The notes: generated by a model from the letters alone, not told the origin. DNA of 64,000 nucleotides from an uncultured Muribaculaceae bacterium (GCA_905233915.1 CAJOFM010000004.1:186001-250000); one strand, 5' to 3'. Positions 33,982 through 43,026 are shown, counted from the first letter of the stretch. Made by a program: numbers and translations.

Positions 33982-36669
33982 GTGAAATACTTAATTACAA
34001 TTATCTTACTGACGATCAGCACCTTATTCGCTCAAGCCGATATCATCAGCGGGCGTGTCATCGACACCGACACCCGGGAGACCTTGCCCGGGGCAACGGT
34101 TCAGTACATGAAGCAAATCAATGAAACCAGCTATTCGGGCAGCACCGTGATAGCCGACTCGCTTGGCCGATTTACGTTCTATACCGATGGACGTGTCGAG
34201 TTGACGGTGTCCATGCTGGGCTATTACAACAAGAAGAAAAACGTCATGGCGCTCTCCGACAGCCGCAAGGATACGCTCGACATCGGCGCCATCGAGTTGA
34301 AGATGTCCACGCAGATGTTGCAGATGGTCGAGGTCACGGGGCATGCCCGACGGTTCACGATGCATGGCGACACCATCGTATTCAACCCGTCGGCATTCAG
34401 ACTGCAAGAAGGCGCCCGCCTTGACGAACTCATCAAACAACTGCCTGGTGTTGAAGTGGACGCTAACGGCAAGCTCTGGTGGAACGGCAAGCCCATCCGC
34501 TTGACGATGGACGGCGAGAACCTCTTTGGCGGCAACGACTTGGTGAGCCAGTTGCCTGCCGAGGCCGTGCAGAACATCAAAGCCTACAACAAAGCATCTG
34601 AACTCAAGGAGCATACCGGCAATGATGACGGCAGCGAGGACATGGTGCTGGACTTGAGCATCAAGCCAGGATTCCTCGACCGCTGGTATGGCGATGCCAC
34701 TGCAGGCTACAGGACCCGCGACCACTACGAAACCGAGATGCAGCTGAACCGTCTCTCCAAGAATGACCCGGTCATGGTGTTCGGTGACGCCAACAATGTC
34801 GCCAAACGACATAGACGATACAAGGGCCAATATACGCTAAGTTCAGGTTACGGCTATGGCCAGGAGCAAGGCATTTCGGGCGGATATCAGCACAACTGGA
34901 GCCGCGAGCAGGGCAATAAGCCACTGAAAAGTTACTACAGCATCAGTGGAGGACTGGCACATGACGACCGATGGAAAAATTTGGGCATCGAGACCGAAAA
35001 TTACTTCCCCGGCGAGGCGCAAAGCTACAATAAGACGACGGGCTTTGACCGCAGCCACTCGCTGAACCCGACAATCCTGGGCATGATGCGATGGAGACCC
35101 GACACAACCAACACGTTTTTCCTGTGGGCGCAACTCGAATACGACAACAACCGTTCTATTAACCGACGCGATACCGAGCAGTCGGTTGATTCGGGCAACG
35201 GCTACGTTCCCACTATCAATCAACAAGTGAATACACTGAGCCGTGGGCACGAAACCAAACTTATCGCTACAGGTGACTGGACGCATTTTTTCAAAAACGG
35301 CTCCCTCAAAATTGCCGGAAGGCTGAACTATAGCGACAGCAAGAGCAAGCAGTGGACCGACCGCGCCATCACCGACTATCAAAACGACTTCTCATCGACG
35401 CTCAGCCAATATGCCATCGAGCCTTCATCAAAGTTCGCATTGAACGGCAGCATGACCTACCAGCACTGGCTCACCAAGCAGTGGATGCTCACTATGGACT
35501 ATCAATTGGACTATACCAACATTCGGACAGACCGTGAATTCACGACCAACGGCATGGCCGATGCCGCCAACTCGTTCAACAACCGCTACCACAGCACGGG
35601 TCACACCGTCACCGCCGGCTCCACTATCAACATCGGCCAGGTGCAGCTGCTGCCTAGCGCGGTCTTGAATTGGAACCGCGAGCATCAGGATTACACCCGT
35701 GCCTTGCTTGACACCACTGCCGTCAGGAACAGTTTCAAGATTGAGCCGTCGTTCAAGTTCTCATGGAAAATGAACAGCGGCATGAACCTGGAGTTGAATT
35801 ACAGTTACAAGACTATGCGACCAGAATTGCTCCAGACCATCGGCTATCGTGACTTGAGCGATCCGCTGTTCATTACCGAGGGCAATCCCTTCTTGAAGGG
35901 CAGCCACACCAACGAATTCCAAATGAGTTACAAGGCTGTGGTACCCAGTCGCCAACTGTCAATAGGCTTCAACGCCAAGTACGGCACGACAGACCACAGC
36001 AACATCACGGCGCTCAGTTATGACCCGGCGACAAACGTCTATACCAGCCGTCCCGAGTCGGTGCCCGGCAGCCGCACGTGGGAAGTGAATCTCAACTACG
36101 ACCATGGCTTGGGCAACTACTTCCGCTTGCAGAACGACCTCAAGGTCACGGGCGGACGGTACTACGGTTACTTGACCATGCTCCCCTCTCACGAGGAGCG
36201 TATCTTGAACCGCCAGACGAGCGTTCATCCCAAGGACAAACTGACCGTGTCGTTTGACCACAACTGGATCAAAGCCTCAGTGTTTGCCGAACTCAATGCC
36301 GACCGCTTGCGTTTCTCGCAGTCGCCAATCCAGAACACAACACTGTGGAACAACAATTACGGCATGGAGTTCGAGGCCAACTACCGCAACTTTGTGTTTG
36401 AGACATCACTCACCGAGGCCATGCGGCGAGGCTATGCCTCCAATGGCATGAACCGCAACCGCCTGCTTTGGGACGCTTCCATCACTTGGAAAATCCTGAA
36501 GAATAAAGGCAACGTAAGGCTCTTTGCCGATGATATCCTCAACCAGGATGACTGGCGCTGGAGCAGCCAGACGGCTTATCAGCAGACCAACGAATGGCAG
36601 GACACGCTACACCACTACATCGGCATCTCGTTCACCTACCACCTCGACGCCAAAAAGAAAGAAAACTAA
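33982..36669 (+). CDS. Outer-membrane beta-barrel protein with CarboxypepD-like N-terminus (TonB-receptor type)
   Basis: The 895-residue product starts at GTG 33982 with a signal peptide (KYLITIILLTISTLFAQA). Residues about 22-105 are a carboxypeptidase-regulatory-like domain (SGRVIDTDTRETLPGATV), residues about 110-220 a plug-like domain (MVEVTGHARRF, LDELIKQLPGVEVDANGKLW), and the rest a large beta-barrel of the outer-membrane family PF14905 type, ending TFTYHLDAKKKEN. It lies downstream of an ECF sigma/anti-sigma pair and shares its domain type with the preceding exported protein. No SusD partner is present. The substrate is unknown; peptide uptake is suggested by the next gene, an M1-like peptidase, seven bases after the stop. 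Confidence 0.85.
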   Translation: MKYLITIILLTISTLFAQADIISGRVIDTDTRETLPGATVQYMKQINETSYSGSTVIADSLGRFTFYTDGRVELTVSMLGYYNKKKNVMALSDSRKDTLDIGAIELKMSTQMLQMVEVTGHARRFTMHGDTIVFNPSAFRLQEGARLDELIKQLPGVEVDANGKLWWNGKPIRLTMDGENLFGGNDLVSQLPAEAVQNIKAYNKASELKEHTGNDDGSEDMVLDLSIKPGFLDRWYGDATAGYRTRDHYETEMQLNRLSKNDPVMVFGDANNVAKRHRRYKGQYTLSSGYGYGQEQGISGGYQHNWSREQGNKPLKSYYSISGGLAHDDRWKNLGIETENYFPGEAQSYNKTTGFDRSHSLNPTILGMMRWRPDTTNTFFLWAQLEYDNNRSINRRDTEQSVDSGNGYVPTINQQVNTLSRGHETKLIATGDWTHFFKNGSLKIAGRLNYSDSKSKQWTDRAITDYQNDFSSTLSQYAIEPSSKFALNGSMTYQHWLTKQWMLTMDYQLDYTNIRTDREFTTNGMADAANSFNNRYHSTGHTVTAGSTINIGQVQLLPSAVLNWNREHQDYTRALLDTTAVRNSFKIEPSFKFSWKMNSGMNLELNYSYKTMRPELLQTIGYRDLSDPLFITEGNPFLKGSHTNEFQMSYKAVVPSRQLSIGFNAKYGTTDHSNITALSYDPATNVYTSRPESVPGSRTWEVNLNYDHGLGNYFRLQNDLKVTGGRYYGYLTMLPSHEERILNRQTSVHPKDKLTVSFDHNWIKASVFAELNADRLRFSQSPIQNTTLWNNNYGMEFEANYRNFVFETSLTEAMRRGYASNGMNRNRLLWDASITWKILKNKGNVRLFADDILNQDDWRWSSQTAYQQTNEWQDTLHHYIGISFTYHLDAKKKEN

Positions 36670-36676
36670 CCAAATT

Positions 36677-38209
36677 ATGAATAAGACAAAACTGTACAGG
36701 AAATTTATTTTCATGCTGTCAATGCTGTCAGTAGCAACATTTGTGGTGGCACAGACGGGCAGGGATTATTGGTTAGCTGCTGACAAAGCTTTGGCGGCTG
36801 GTGATACTGACAGCACATTCTACTATTTCAATCTGTTCAGAGAGAAATTCGGCAGGCAATATGCATTTGCTTACACAACTTTCTTAACAGAAGAAGATTA
36901 CAGAGCACTTCACAACGATGCAAGATGGACGGCCTTTATGGACTCGATGTGTACCTACAAGCATGAGGCAGAGGACAAGAGGGAAATTACTTATCCGAGG
37001 AAAACGGTCGTGGAGGATACCAATGCCCCAATCGTCAAGCGATACGACATTCTGCTTGACATTGACGTGGAGAAAAAGACGCTCGCCGTGACAGCGACGG
37101 CACAAATTGATTTCAAAGGCAGGGAGAGCATTGATTTCACGCTCTGGAAATATTCAACCATCAATCACGTCACCTGCAAGAAGGAACTGACATACTCATT
37201 TGACACAAAGGCAAAATCGTCTAACACCTACATTCGCCAGGGAGCGCCGCTTCGCCTTACCGCGCCAAAGAAGAAGAGTATTTGCAGTATCACATTTGAC
37301 TATACCTGTAATCTCGACAGCCTGGACACTTGGATGAGTTCGATGGAAAAGGACTGGGTGCAATTGGGCTATTACATGGCATGGTTCCCCATTAACAGCA
37401 ATAGCCGTGACTTCACGGCAAGCGTCTCCGTTTCCATCAACAAAGGCTACAAGGTCAGCGGTTCAGGCATTGTGGAGCGTAAGGGTGATAAGTGGGAAAT
37501 GTCGCAGCCGTGGAAGAGTTTCGACCTCCAGATTGTGGCCTCACCAAAACTTAAATCTAAGAAGATGACCAGTGATGGGCGTACATTCGAAGTAGTCTAT
37601 ACCGACTTTGCCGATGCAGATGCCGACTCTGCGCTGGTCGCATGCAGTGAGGCTCTGCAATTCTATACCCGCTTGTTCAAAACCAATCCCAGCAATGATT
37701 ATATGAAATTCCTTGTTGTGCCACGTCGTGGTGGTGGTATCAGCCGCAAAAATTACATTGCCTTCGCGACGAAACGCTTCAATGAGCACTTCAAAACCGC
37801 TATTGGCCATGAAATGGGTCATTTCTGGTGGAACAAAGCACCGACGTTTAGTTGGGAAGATTGGCTCAACGAAGGTTTTGCTGAGTTTAGCATGCTGTGG
37901 TATGTCAAGTGCCATTTCGACAAGCATGTTTTCGACTGTTATCTGGAAGCCTGCCGCGAAAATGCCCGCCATGCTTGTCCCATCTACGAGGTTGACCGTG
38001 ACGCTCCTGAAGCCTATGATGCCTTGTACAATAAAGGTGCCTTGCTTCTGTATGATTTAGAGCAGGACGTCGGCGAAACGCGTTTCTTTGAGTTCATGCA
38101 GGAAGTAGCTGAATGTGAAATATCCTCTACTGCCACCCTTTTGCAGTATGCAGAAATAATATTTGGGAAAGAAACACGCGAATGGATTGAGAACAGGATT
38201 AAGTCATGA
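36677..38209 (+). CDS. Exported M1-like zinc metallopeptidase
   Basis: The start is placed at 36677 (MNKTKLYRKFIFMLSMLSVATFVVAQ), a signal peptide; upstream frame is a shadow of the barrel gene. The 510-residue protein has an N-terminal beta region with the M1-like NAPIVKRYDILLDIDVEKKTLAV segment, and a catalytic region HEMGHFWW at 378-385 followed by NEGFAEF with Glu399. The zinc-binding HExxH and second Glu are thus present, but only 16 residues separate them instead of the usual 18 of M1 aminopeptidases. It is AT-richer than the preceding genes. Lying seven bases after the barrel gene, it is probably co-transcribed and acts in the periplasm or at the surface. A hairpin (38243-38269) lies after the stop. 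Confidence 0.82.
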   Translation: MNKTKLYRKFIFMLSMLSVATFVVAQTGRDYWLAADKALAAGDTDSTFYYFNLFREKFGRQYAFAYTTFLTEEDYRALHNDARWTAFMDSMCTYKHEAEDKREITYPRKTVVEDTNAPIVKRYDILLDIDVEKKTLAVTATAQIDFKGRESIDFTLWKYSTINHVTCKKELTYSFDTKAKSSNTYIRQGAPLRLTAPKKKSICSITFDYTCNLDSLDTWMSSMEKDWVQLGYYMAWFPINSNSRDFTASVSVSINKGYKVSGSGIVERKGDKWEMSQPWKSFDLQIVASPKLKSKKMTSDGRTFEVVYTDFADADADSALVACSEALQFYTRLFKTNPSNDYMKFLVVPRRGGGISRKNYIAFATKRFNEHFKTAIGHEMGHFWWNKAPTFSWEDWLNEGFAEFSMLWYVKCHFDKHVFDCYLEACRENARHACPIYEVDRDAPEAYDALYNKGALLLYDLEQDVGETRFFEFMQEVAECEISSTATLLQYAEIIFGKETREWIENRIKS

Positions 38210-38242
38210 GCAAAACAATTATTGATGTTGCTAAAACCAAAA

Positions 38243-38269
38243 TAATGGGCAATCAGTTATTGCCCGTTA
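38243..38269. terminator. Hairpin after the metallopeptidase gene
   Basis: TAATGGGCAAT pairs with ATTGCCCGTTA (one T-G pair) around CAGTT, 34 bases after the stop. No T tract follows, so termination is likely but not certain. Confidence 0.5.
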
Positions 38270-38328
38270 GCAGGCAAAAATCAAAGCAATAGAATTAAGC
38301 TATTGATCAATCTGTTTAACTACAATAA

Positions 38329-38387
38329 ACCTGCTTCTTGCGGTTATAGTCGCAGTTGTTCACCTGCTTCCTGCGATTATAACCGCA
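38329..38387. repeat. Tandem palindromic repeats, period 33
   Basis: Units at 38329-38354 and 38362-38387 share ACCTGCTTC and a palindromic core TGCGGTTATAGTCGCA/TGCGATTATAACCGCA. They stand between convergent genes, just 3' of the DUF4143-type ATPase gene, and look like two protein-binding or RNA hairpin sites. Confidence 0.7.
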
Positions 38388-38407
38388 TTTTTTCTTTGTA
38401 ATGATTT

Positions 38408-39544
38408 CTACATCAGGTATTCCAGATAATTCTCTGGAGTAATAATCACGGACTCGGCAACGGGGTATGCTTTCAAGAAACTTGACGGAATGGTTGAATT
38501 GGCTCTTTTGGGATTCCATTTCATCTCAAAAACGGTGAATTGACCATCGGCCTCTTCAATATAATCGATTTCCTGCTGAGCCTTAGTACGCCAGAAGTAA
38601 ACATTGCAGTAGTGCTGCCTATAGTGGTTATACTTAATGCGCTCAGCAATAAAGAAGTTTTCCCACAGTGCACCGACGTCATTGCGAATTTCAAGCGGAG
38701 CAAACTGCTGAATCACTGCATTGCGCACACCATTATCGTAGAAGTATATTTTCTTCGCTTTTTTCAATTCATTTCTCAAGTTGCGGCTCAGGCCATTGAG
38801 GCGGAAAATGATGAAACACTTTTCCAAGAGTTCAATATAACGCTCAACCGTCTTGGCATCACTGCCAATCATCTGAGATAATTCGTTATAGGATACTTCA
38901 GAACCAACTTGAAATGCCAGAGCCCTCAGTAGTTTATCCAGCAAGTCTGGCTTGCGTACATTCTCAGTTGCAAGAATATCCTTGTAGAGATAACTATCGG
39001 CCAAAGAATTCAGTAGTTCATGTGCTTCGGCAGCATGAGTAAGGATATCGGGATAAGAGCCATAAATAAGTCTTGGCTCCAGTAGCCGCACAACATCAAG
39101 ATAACCACCAGTCTTATATATCTCGCTTGTTGATATCGGGTACAATTGGTACTCATATTTGCGCCCTGTCAATGGCTCATTCAATTTGTTGCGCAATTCA
39201 AAGGCCGATGACCCTGTAGCAATCACCTGCAAATCAGGAAAATTATCTACCATCATCTTGAGCGTCAAACCTACATTATCAACTTTTTGAGCCTCATCAA
39301 TAACAATGATTTTAGCCGTACCAACTAACATTTGTAACTGTTTGAGATTGCGATTGGTCAGCAATGACACTGTCGTTGGGTCATCGCAATTAAGAAAAAG
39401 CACCTCATCTGCCTTTCCCTGAATGAATTCCTTGAGTAAGGTCGTTTTTCCGACCTGACGTGCTCCTAAAATCAAAATGGCTTTTTGACGGAAACACTTA
39501 TCCTTGATGATTGGTAATAAGTCCCTATAAAGCATATCTATCAC
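38408..39544 (-). CDS. AAA ATPase with DUF4143 domain
   Basis: The 378-residue protein has the common two-part build of DUF4143 ATPases: an N-terminal AAA_14-type ATPase with Walker A ILGARQVGKTTLL at about residues 26-37, Walker B KIIVIDEAQKV, and a GSSAFELRN sensor, then a C-terminal DUF4143 region with winged-helix and restriction-endonuclease-like features (WRTKAQQEIDYIEE...FTVFEMKWNPKRA). These proteins are abundant in Bacteroidales in strain-variable loci; no function is fixed. The gene is AT-rich relative to its surroundings. It has a promoter box at 39555-39562 with two 23-base repeats just upstream, and tandem palindromes after its stop. Confidence 0.85.
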   Translation of the reverse strand: MIDMLYRDLLPIIKDKCFRQKAILILGARQVGKTTLLKEFIQGKADEVLFLNCDDPTTVSLLTNRNLKQLQMLVGTAKIIVIDEAQKVDNVGLTLKMMVDNFPDLQVIATGSSAFELRNKLNEPLTGRKYEYQLYPISTSEIYKTGGYLDVVRLLEPRLIYGSYPDILTHAAEAHELLNSLADSYLYKDILATENVRKPDLLDKLLRALAFQVGSEVSYNELSQMIGSDAKTVERYIELLEKCFIIFRLNGLSRNLRNELKKAKKIYFYDNGVRNAVIQQFAPLEIRNDVGALWENFFIAERIKYNHYRQHYCNVYFWRTKAQQEIDYIEEADGQFTVFEMKWNPKRANSTIPSSFLKAYPVAESVIITPENYLEYLM

Positions 39545-39554
39545 ATTTTTCCAG

Positions 39555-39562
39555 CAAAGGTA
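39555..39562 (-). promoter_or_regulatory. -7 promoter box of the DUF4143 ATPase gene
   Basis: The complement reads TACCTTTG, 11 bases before the ATG at 39544, implying a very short leader. Confidence 0.65.
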
Positions 39563-39586
39563 AGTGACTTTTGGGAATTTTGCAAC

Positions 39587-39641
39587 TTTTTGGATTATAT
39601 TCCCGAAAAATATTGTCTTTTTTGGATTATATTCCCGAAAA
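39587..39641 (-). repeat. Paired 23-base direct repeats upstream of the ATPase promoter
   Basis: Two exact copies (39587-39609 and 39619-39641) contain TTTGGATTATATTCCCGAAA with period 32. The first covers the position expected for the -33 element, so the copies are good candidates for operator sites. Confidence 0.75.
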
Positions 39642-39766
39642 GTAATAAATTCTTTGGGCTAGAGTGGTTTTCCATTGGCTTGCACCCTGTTATCGGGTGG
39701 CGAAAGTAGGCGGCAACCCAACAATGGCTACAGCAATTCCAGCCTACATATTATTTATGGCAGTTG

Positions 39767-40513
39767 TTACGGTAATACGTCGTCGATGATGAGGCGGAGC
39801 CACTGGGCGGTGGTCAAGGGGATAGGGCCGGCGGGCTCGGTGGACATCAGGTGCTCGTTGAGTTCCTGCAGCAGGGGGCGGGCGTCGCTCTCCCCTGCCC
39901 GCTCGATGATGGCATGGGCCTGAGGCATGGCGCGCTGCATCACCGCCAATGACGAGGGACGCAGCAAGAAACTGCGCCAGTAGAGCCAATAGGCGTAGTC
40001 GTAGATGCGCTGGGCATCCAGCGGGTTGTCCAGATCCACCTCGCTGGCAATGCAGAACTGCCGCGGCACGGGAGCCTGCTCATATTCCTCATCGAGCAAC
40101 ATGTGGAAGGCCATCGCTAGTGCTTCAAGTTCGGCATCGTGCGGGTCAAGTGCCTCACTACCGGCCTCGCCAACAATCGTCCACCAGATGACGTATCGCA
40201 CGTCGTCACAGTTCAGCTCATAGTCCACATAATCCTCGGCGCGTCCATAGTGGGGCAACGGTGCTCCGTGCCGCTCGTTGTGCAACATGGTGAACGAACG
40301 CCACAGGCCGCCGTCGGCAACCACGTCCTGATAGTAGCCCGTCACGGCAAGCACCACGTCACGACGCACGTCGTCATCGAGCCCCCGCAGCCACGGTGAC
40401 TCATCCCACAGCTTGGCCAGCCGCAGGGCAATCCACAGGTAGAACTGGTCGGTCTCGGCCACCTTGGGGTTGCCTGGCTGACGCTCCATATAGTCTTTAA
40501 CACTGATGTCCAT
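39767..40513 (-). CDS. Hypothetical cytosolic protein (DUF3843-like?)
   Basis: The 248-residue protein has no signal peptide and no membrane helix. It is acidic, helical and rich in Trp and Tyr (YLWIALRLAKLWDE, YVIWWTIVGEAGSE, YDYAYWLYWRSFLL). The N-terminus MDISVKDYMERQPGNPKVAETDQFYL reminds me of DUF3843 proteins of Bacteroidales, but I am not sure of this. GC content is high, as for core genes, unlike the AT-rich ATPase gene downstream. It lies just downstream of a tRNA-Thr gene and its terminator, with a start codon only 20 bases after that terminator, so a promoter for it is not obvious. Function is unknown. Confidence 0.7.
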   Translation of the reverse strand: MDISVKDYMERQPGNPKVAETDQFYLWIALRLAKLWDESPWLRGLDDDVRRDVVLAVTGYYQDVVADGGLWRSFTMLHNERHGAPLPHYGRAEDYVDYELNCDDVRYVIWWTIVGEAGSEALDPHDAELEALAMAFHMLLDEEYEQAPVPRQFCIASEVDLDNPLDAQRIYDYAYWLYWRSFLLRPSSLAVMQRAMPQAHAIIERAGESDARPLLQELNEHLMSTEPAGPIPLTTAQWLRLIIDDVLP

Positions 40514-40529
40514 GTTGTCTTTCTGTTTT

Positions 40530-40567
40530 TAAAACAAAAGACGGGAAAACCATACTGTCTTCCCGTC
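40530..40567 (-). terminator. Rho-independent terminator after tRNA-Thr
   Basis: GACGGGAA (40540-40547) pairs with TTCCCGTC (40560-40567); on the minus strand the stem is followed by TTTTGTTTT. Confidence 0.8.
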
Positions 40568-40577
40568 CTCCTTGTGG

Positions 40578-40653
40578 TGGAGCCGCGAGCGGGACTCGAA
40601 CCCGCGACCTTTTCGTTACGAATGAAATGCTCTACCGACTGAGCTATTGCGGC
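40578..40653 (-). tRNA. tRNA-Thr (anticodon CGT)
   Basis: The minus strand folds as a 76-base tRNA with CCA encoded. The D-arm region reads TAGCTCAGTCGGTAGAGCA and the T-loop GGGTTCGAGTCCC. The anticodon loop TTCGTAA has CGT at 40618-40620 (complement), which reads ACG (Thr). Two A-C mismatches are visible, at acceptor pair 6-67 and at the last anticodon-stem pair 31-39. Its promoter box is at 40685-40692. Confidence 0.93.
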
Positions 40654-40684
40654 TGATGCACTGCGATGATTTGCAATGCGGGTG

Positions 40685-40692
40685 CAAAGGTA
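40685..40692 (-). promoter_or_regulatory. -7 promoter box of tRNA-Thr
   Basis: The complement reads TACCTTTG, 32 bases before the mature tRNA start, just after the stop of the DUF4270 gene. Confidence 0.7.
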
Positions 40693-40718
40693 GCACTATT
40701 TTTCTAATCCAGCAAACA

Positions 40719-42128
40719 TTAATCGACAATTTGTTTGCTGTAGGTAATCTTGATCTTGGCCTTGTCAAGCAACAGGCGCACTATCGCGGGCCGCGACACC
40801 ATGGGTGAAATCTTGGTCACCGTGGAGGTCGTACCGCTATAGTAATAACCCGACAAGTAGGTATAGGTGGTCACATCAACGGGAGTGATGATGAAATTGA
40901 AATCGTCCTCGGTGGCCACACCGCCCTGGTTGTTCAGGATGTTGAGCACGTAGTTGCGCAGACCCGTGAACATATACTCCTTGGTGAGCGAGTTATAGAC
41001 GGCGTAGAACGAGTCCTTGTTGTTGGCCAGGCTATCGCCATTGATGAACTGGTCCTTCTTGGACGCCTTGACCATGAGCAGATAGGTGGGCGGCTGGATA
41101 TTGTACTGCGTGAGCGGTACACTCACCGGCAATGTCAATGTCAACGTGTTGATGACAGCCTGGTTACTGCCTATATTGGCTTGGTACTTGTCGATGATGT
41201 CCTGGATGGGGAAACGCACCTGCACCTCATAGCCTGCCGGGGCAACGATCAGCGCCTCGCCGTTGTTGACCATCGAGGTGACAGCGTCATCGACTGCGTA
41301 ATTGATGATGTTATCGGAGATTACCTCGGGGGTCGATGCCAGATAGGACTGACCATGATGGTAGATGGTGTCGGTGCCGGCATCAGTTTTTCCATGCTTA
41401 CGATAATACACGTCGAGCTCGGTCGCCTTGATGTTCACGACGTGACCGCTGCCGTAGGTGTTGGTGATATAGATGCCGGGGAAGACATCGGCAAACGCCT
41501 TGGGAGAGGCGAACTTGCTCGGGTCGTTGACAAAAGTGGTGAACAATTCCTGTCCCAGTTCCTTGGGCATGGGCACTGAAATCACGCGCACAGTATCCCT
41601 CACCAAACTACCCGTCACATAGGAATCTCCCATCTCGAGCCAGCCTGATGTGGGCGAATAGGACTCCGTAGCGAGCAAGTCATCGGCATCATAGTAGTCC
41701 GTGGGATCAAAGTCACTGAATATCGGTGAGGGCAAGGACTTGTTGAGTCGGTAAACATTCAAGCGCATGGGCGCCAACGAGTCGCCAGTGAAGCCGTTGC
41801 TGTAGGGTAAACGTAACTTCAGGCGGCAAGAGTCGATCATGTCGGCAGTGACACCAACCGTGTCAATCGACACCGCAGGCATCCACATGGTTACGGCCTC
41901 GGCCGTGATATCTCCAAATCCGTCACAACGCAGCACACCGAGCATCTTGGTGCTGGTGCGCATCTGCACCCGGTCGTTACGCACCGAGTGCCCCGTGATG
42001 ACAAATGATGAGTCCTCGACAATTGACGAGACACCGTCGGTGATGCTGACGCCGATGGTCTCATCGGTACATGCGTACAAGGCGAGCAGCAGCGCCGCTG
42101 CCAGTATCACATATAATAATTGTTTCAT
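40719..42128 (-). CDS. DUF4270 lipoprotein
   Basis: The start is placed at 42128 (MKQLLYVILAAALLLALYAC); Cys20 in LYAC is a good lipobox, so the mature protein is a lipoprotein of about 450 residues. The remainder is a beta-rich DUF4270 protein (DTVGVTADMIDSCRLKLRLPYSNGFTGDS near residue 75; INTLTLTLPVSVP; IITPVDVTTYTYLSGYYYSG). In Bacteroidales, DUF4270 genes stand directly after a short glycogen/starch synthase gene, as here (70 bases apart), but a functional link has not been shown. Probably it is exposed on or inside the outer membrane. Codon use and GC look like the core genome. Confidence 0.85.
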   Translation of the reverse strand: MKQLLYVILAAALLLALYACTDETIGVSITDGVSSIVEDSSFVITGHSVRNDRVQMRTSTKMLGVLRCDGFGDITAEAVTMWMPAVSIDTVGVTADMIDSCRLKLRLPYSNGFTGDSLAPMRLNVYRLNKSLPSPIFSDFDPTDYYDADDLLATESYSPTSGWLEMGDSYVTGSLVRDTVRVISVPMPKELGQELFTTFVNDPSKFASPKAFADVFPGIYITNTYGSGHVVNIKATELDVYYRKHGKTDAGTDTIYHHGQSYLASTPEVISDNIINYAVDDAVTSMVNNGEALIVAPAGYEVQVRFPIQDIIDKYQANIGSNQAVINTLTLTLPVSVPLTQYNIQPPTYLLMVKASKKDQFINGDSLANNKDSFYAVYNSLTKEYMFTGLRNYVLNILNNQGGVATEDDFNFIITPVDVTTYTYLSGYYYSGTTSTVTKISPMVSRPAIVRLLLDKAKIKITYSKQIVD

Positions 42129-42196
42129 ATTTCCGAAATGATGAAAACGAATTTTAGAATACAGAAAAATGTGGTGTAGCGTTCCCGAAAAAACCT

Positions 42197-42994
42197 TTAC
42201 AGTGACTCGTAGAATGCAACCACCTTGCTGGCATCCTCGCCTTCGGTGAATTGCAGCCTGGGCAATGAGCCGGCAGCCTCGAGCACCTTCTCGCTGACGC
42301 CTTCCTGGCATTCGATCACGGCATCACTGTACTTGAGCGAATAAGCCATCAGGTCATCGTAGGTCAACTCCTTGCCAGCGATGGGCTTAAGCGCATTTTT
42401 GGGAATGCCGTCCTGATGCATCTTTTCACTCAACCTGGCGTCGAGCGCAGTGGGTATTGAGTCGTTGAACAAAGCCGTCACAATCTTGGCATCACGGAAT
42501 GACGGGTCATCGCCATAGAGGGTGCGGATGTACACTGGAGCCAATGCCGAAATCCAACCTGTACACTGAATGATGTCGGGCACCCAGCGCATTTTGCGTA
42601 TCGACTCGATGACCGCGCGCACAAAGAACATGCTGCGCTCGTCATTGTCCTGGGGTGACAGGTTCATCTCCAGGTCATCAATGCGGTTGCTGGCAAAATA
42701 GTCCTCGTTGTAGATGAAATATACCTGAAAATGGGCTTGAACCAGCGTCGCCACCTTGATAATCAGGGGGTGGTCGGTATCATCGATAATCACATTCATG
42801 CCCGAGAGTCTGATCATCTCGTGCAACTGGTTGCTACGCTCGGCAATCATGCCATACTTGGGCATGAAGGTGCGTTCCTCAATGCCTTGTTCCTTAATAC
42901 CTTGTGGCAAAATCCTGCCCATCAGTGACAAACGGTTCTCAGGCACATAGGGAGCAATCTCCTGTGATATAAATAAGACTTTCTTTACATCCAT
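42197..42994 (-). CDS. Short glycogen/starch synthase-like protein
   Basis: The 265-residue protein corresponds only to the N-terminal GT5 domain of glycogen synthase, which transfers glucose from a nucleotide sugar to a growing glucan. Visible are VLFISQEIAPYVPENRLSLMGRILPQGIKE at residues 6-35, VYFIYNEDYFASN and DIIQCTGWISALAPVYIRTLYG near residue 140. The usual C-terminal nucleotide-binding domain is missing, and half the family length (about 480) is absent, as is regularly annotated in Bacteroidales. Activity on its own is therefore doubtful; it may be a regulatory or substrate-binding relic. A promoter box lies at 43019-43026. A DUF4270 gene follows. Confidence 0.8.
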   Translation of the reverse strand: MDVKKVLFISQEIAPYVPENRLSLMGRILPQGIKEQGIEERTFMPKYGMIAERSNQLHEMIRLSGMNVIIDDTDHPLIIKVATLVQAHFQVYFIYNEDYFASNRIDDLEMNLSPQDNDERSMFFVRAVIESIRKMRWVPDIIQCTGWISALAPVYIRTLYGDDPSFRDAKIVTALFNDSIPTALDARLSEKMHQDGIPKNALKPIAGKELTYDDLMAYSLKYSDAVIECQEGVSEKVLEAAGSLPRLQFTEGEDASKVVAFYESL

Positions 42995-43018
42995 GTCGAT
43001 TTCTTCTTAATTTAAATG

Positions 43019-43026
43019 CAAAGATA
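43019..43026 (-). promoter_or_regulatory. -7 promoter box of the glycogen-synthase-like gene
   Basis: The complement reads TATCTTTG, 25 bases before the start at 42994. Confidence 0.7.

Noticed and set aside
39675..39923. 82-codon plus-strand open frame
   Set aside because: It overlaps the 3' end of the hypothetical gene at 39767-40513 in antisense and has no supporting features.
42197..42994. Frameshifted glycogen synthase
   Set aside because: No remains of the C-terminal domain are visible downstream; the next gene is an intact DUF4270 gene, and the short form is usual for the order.
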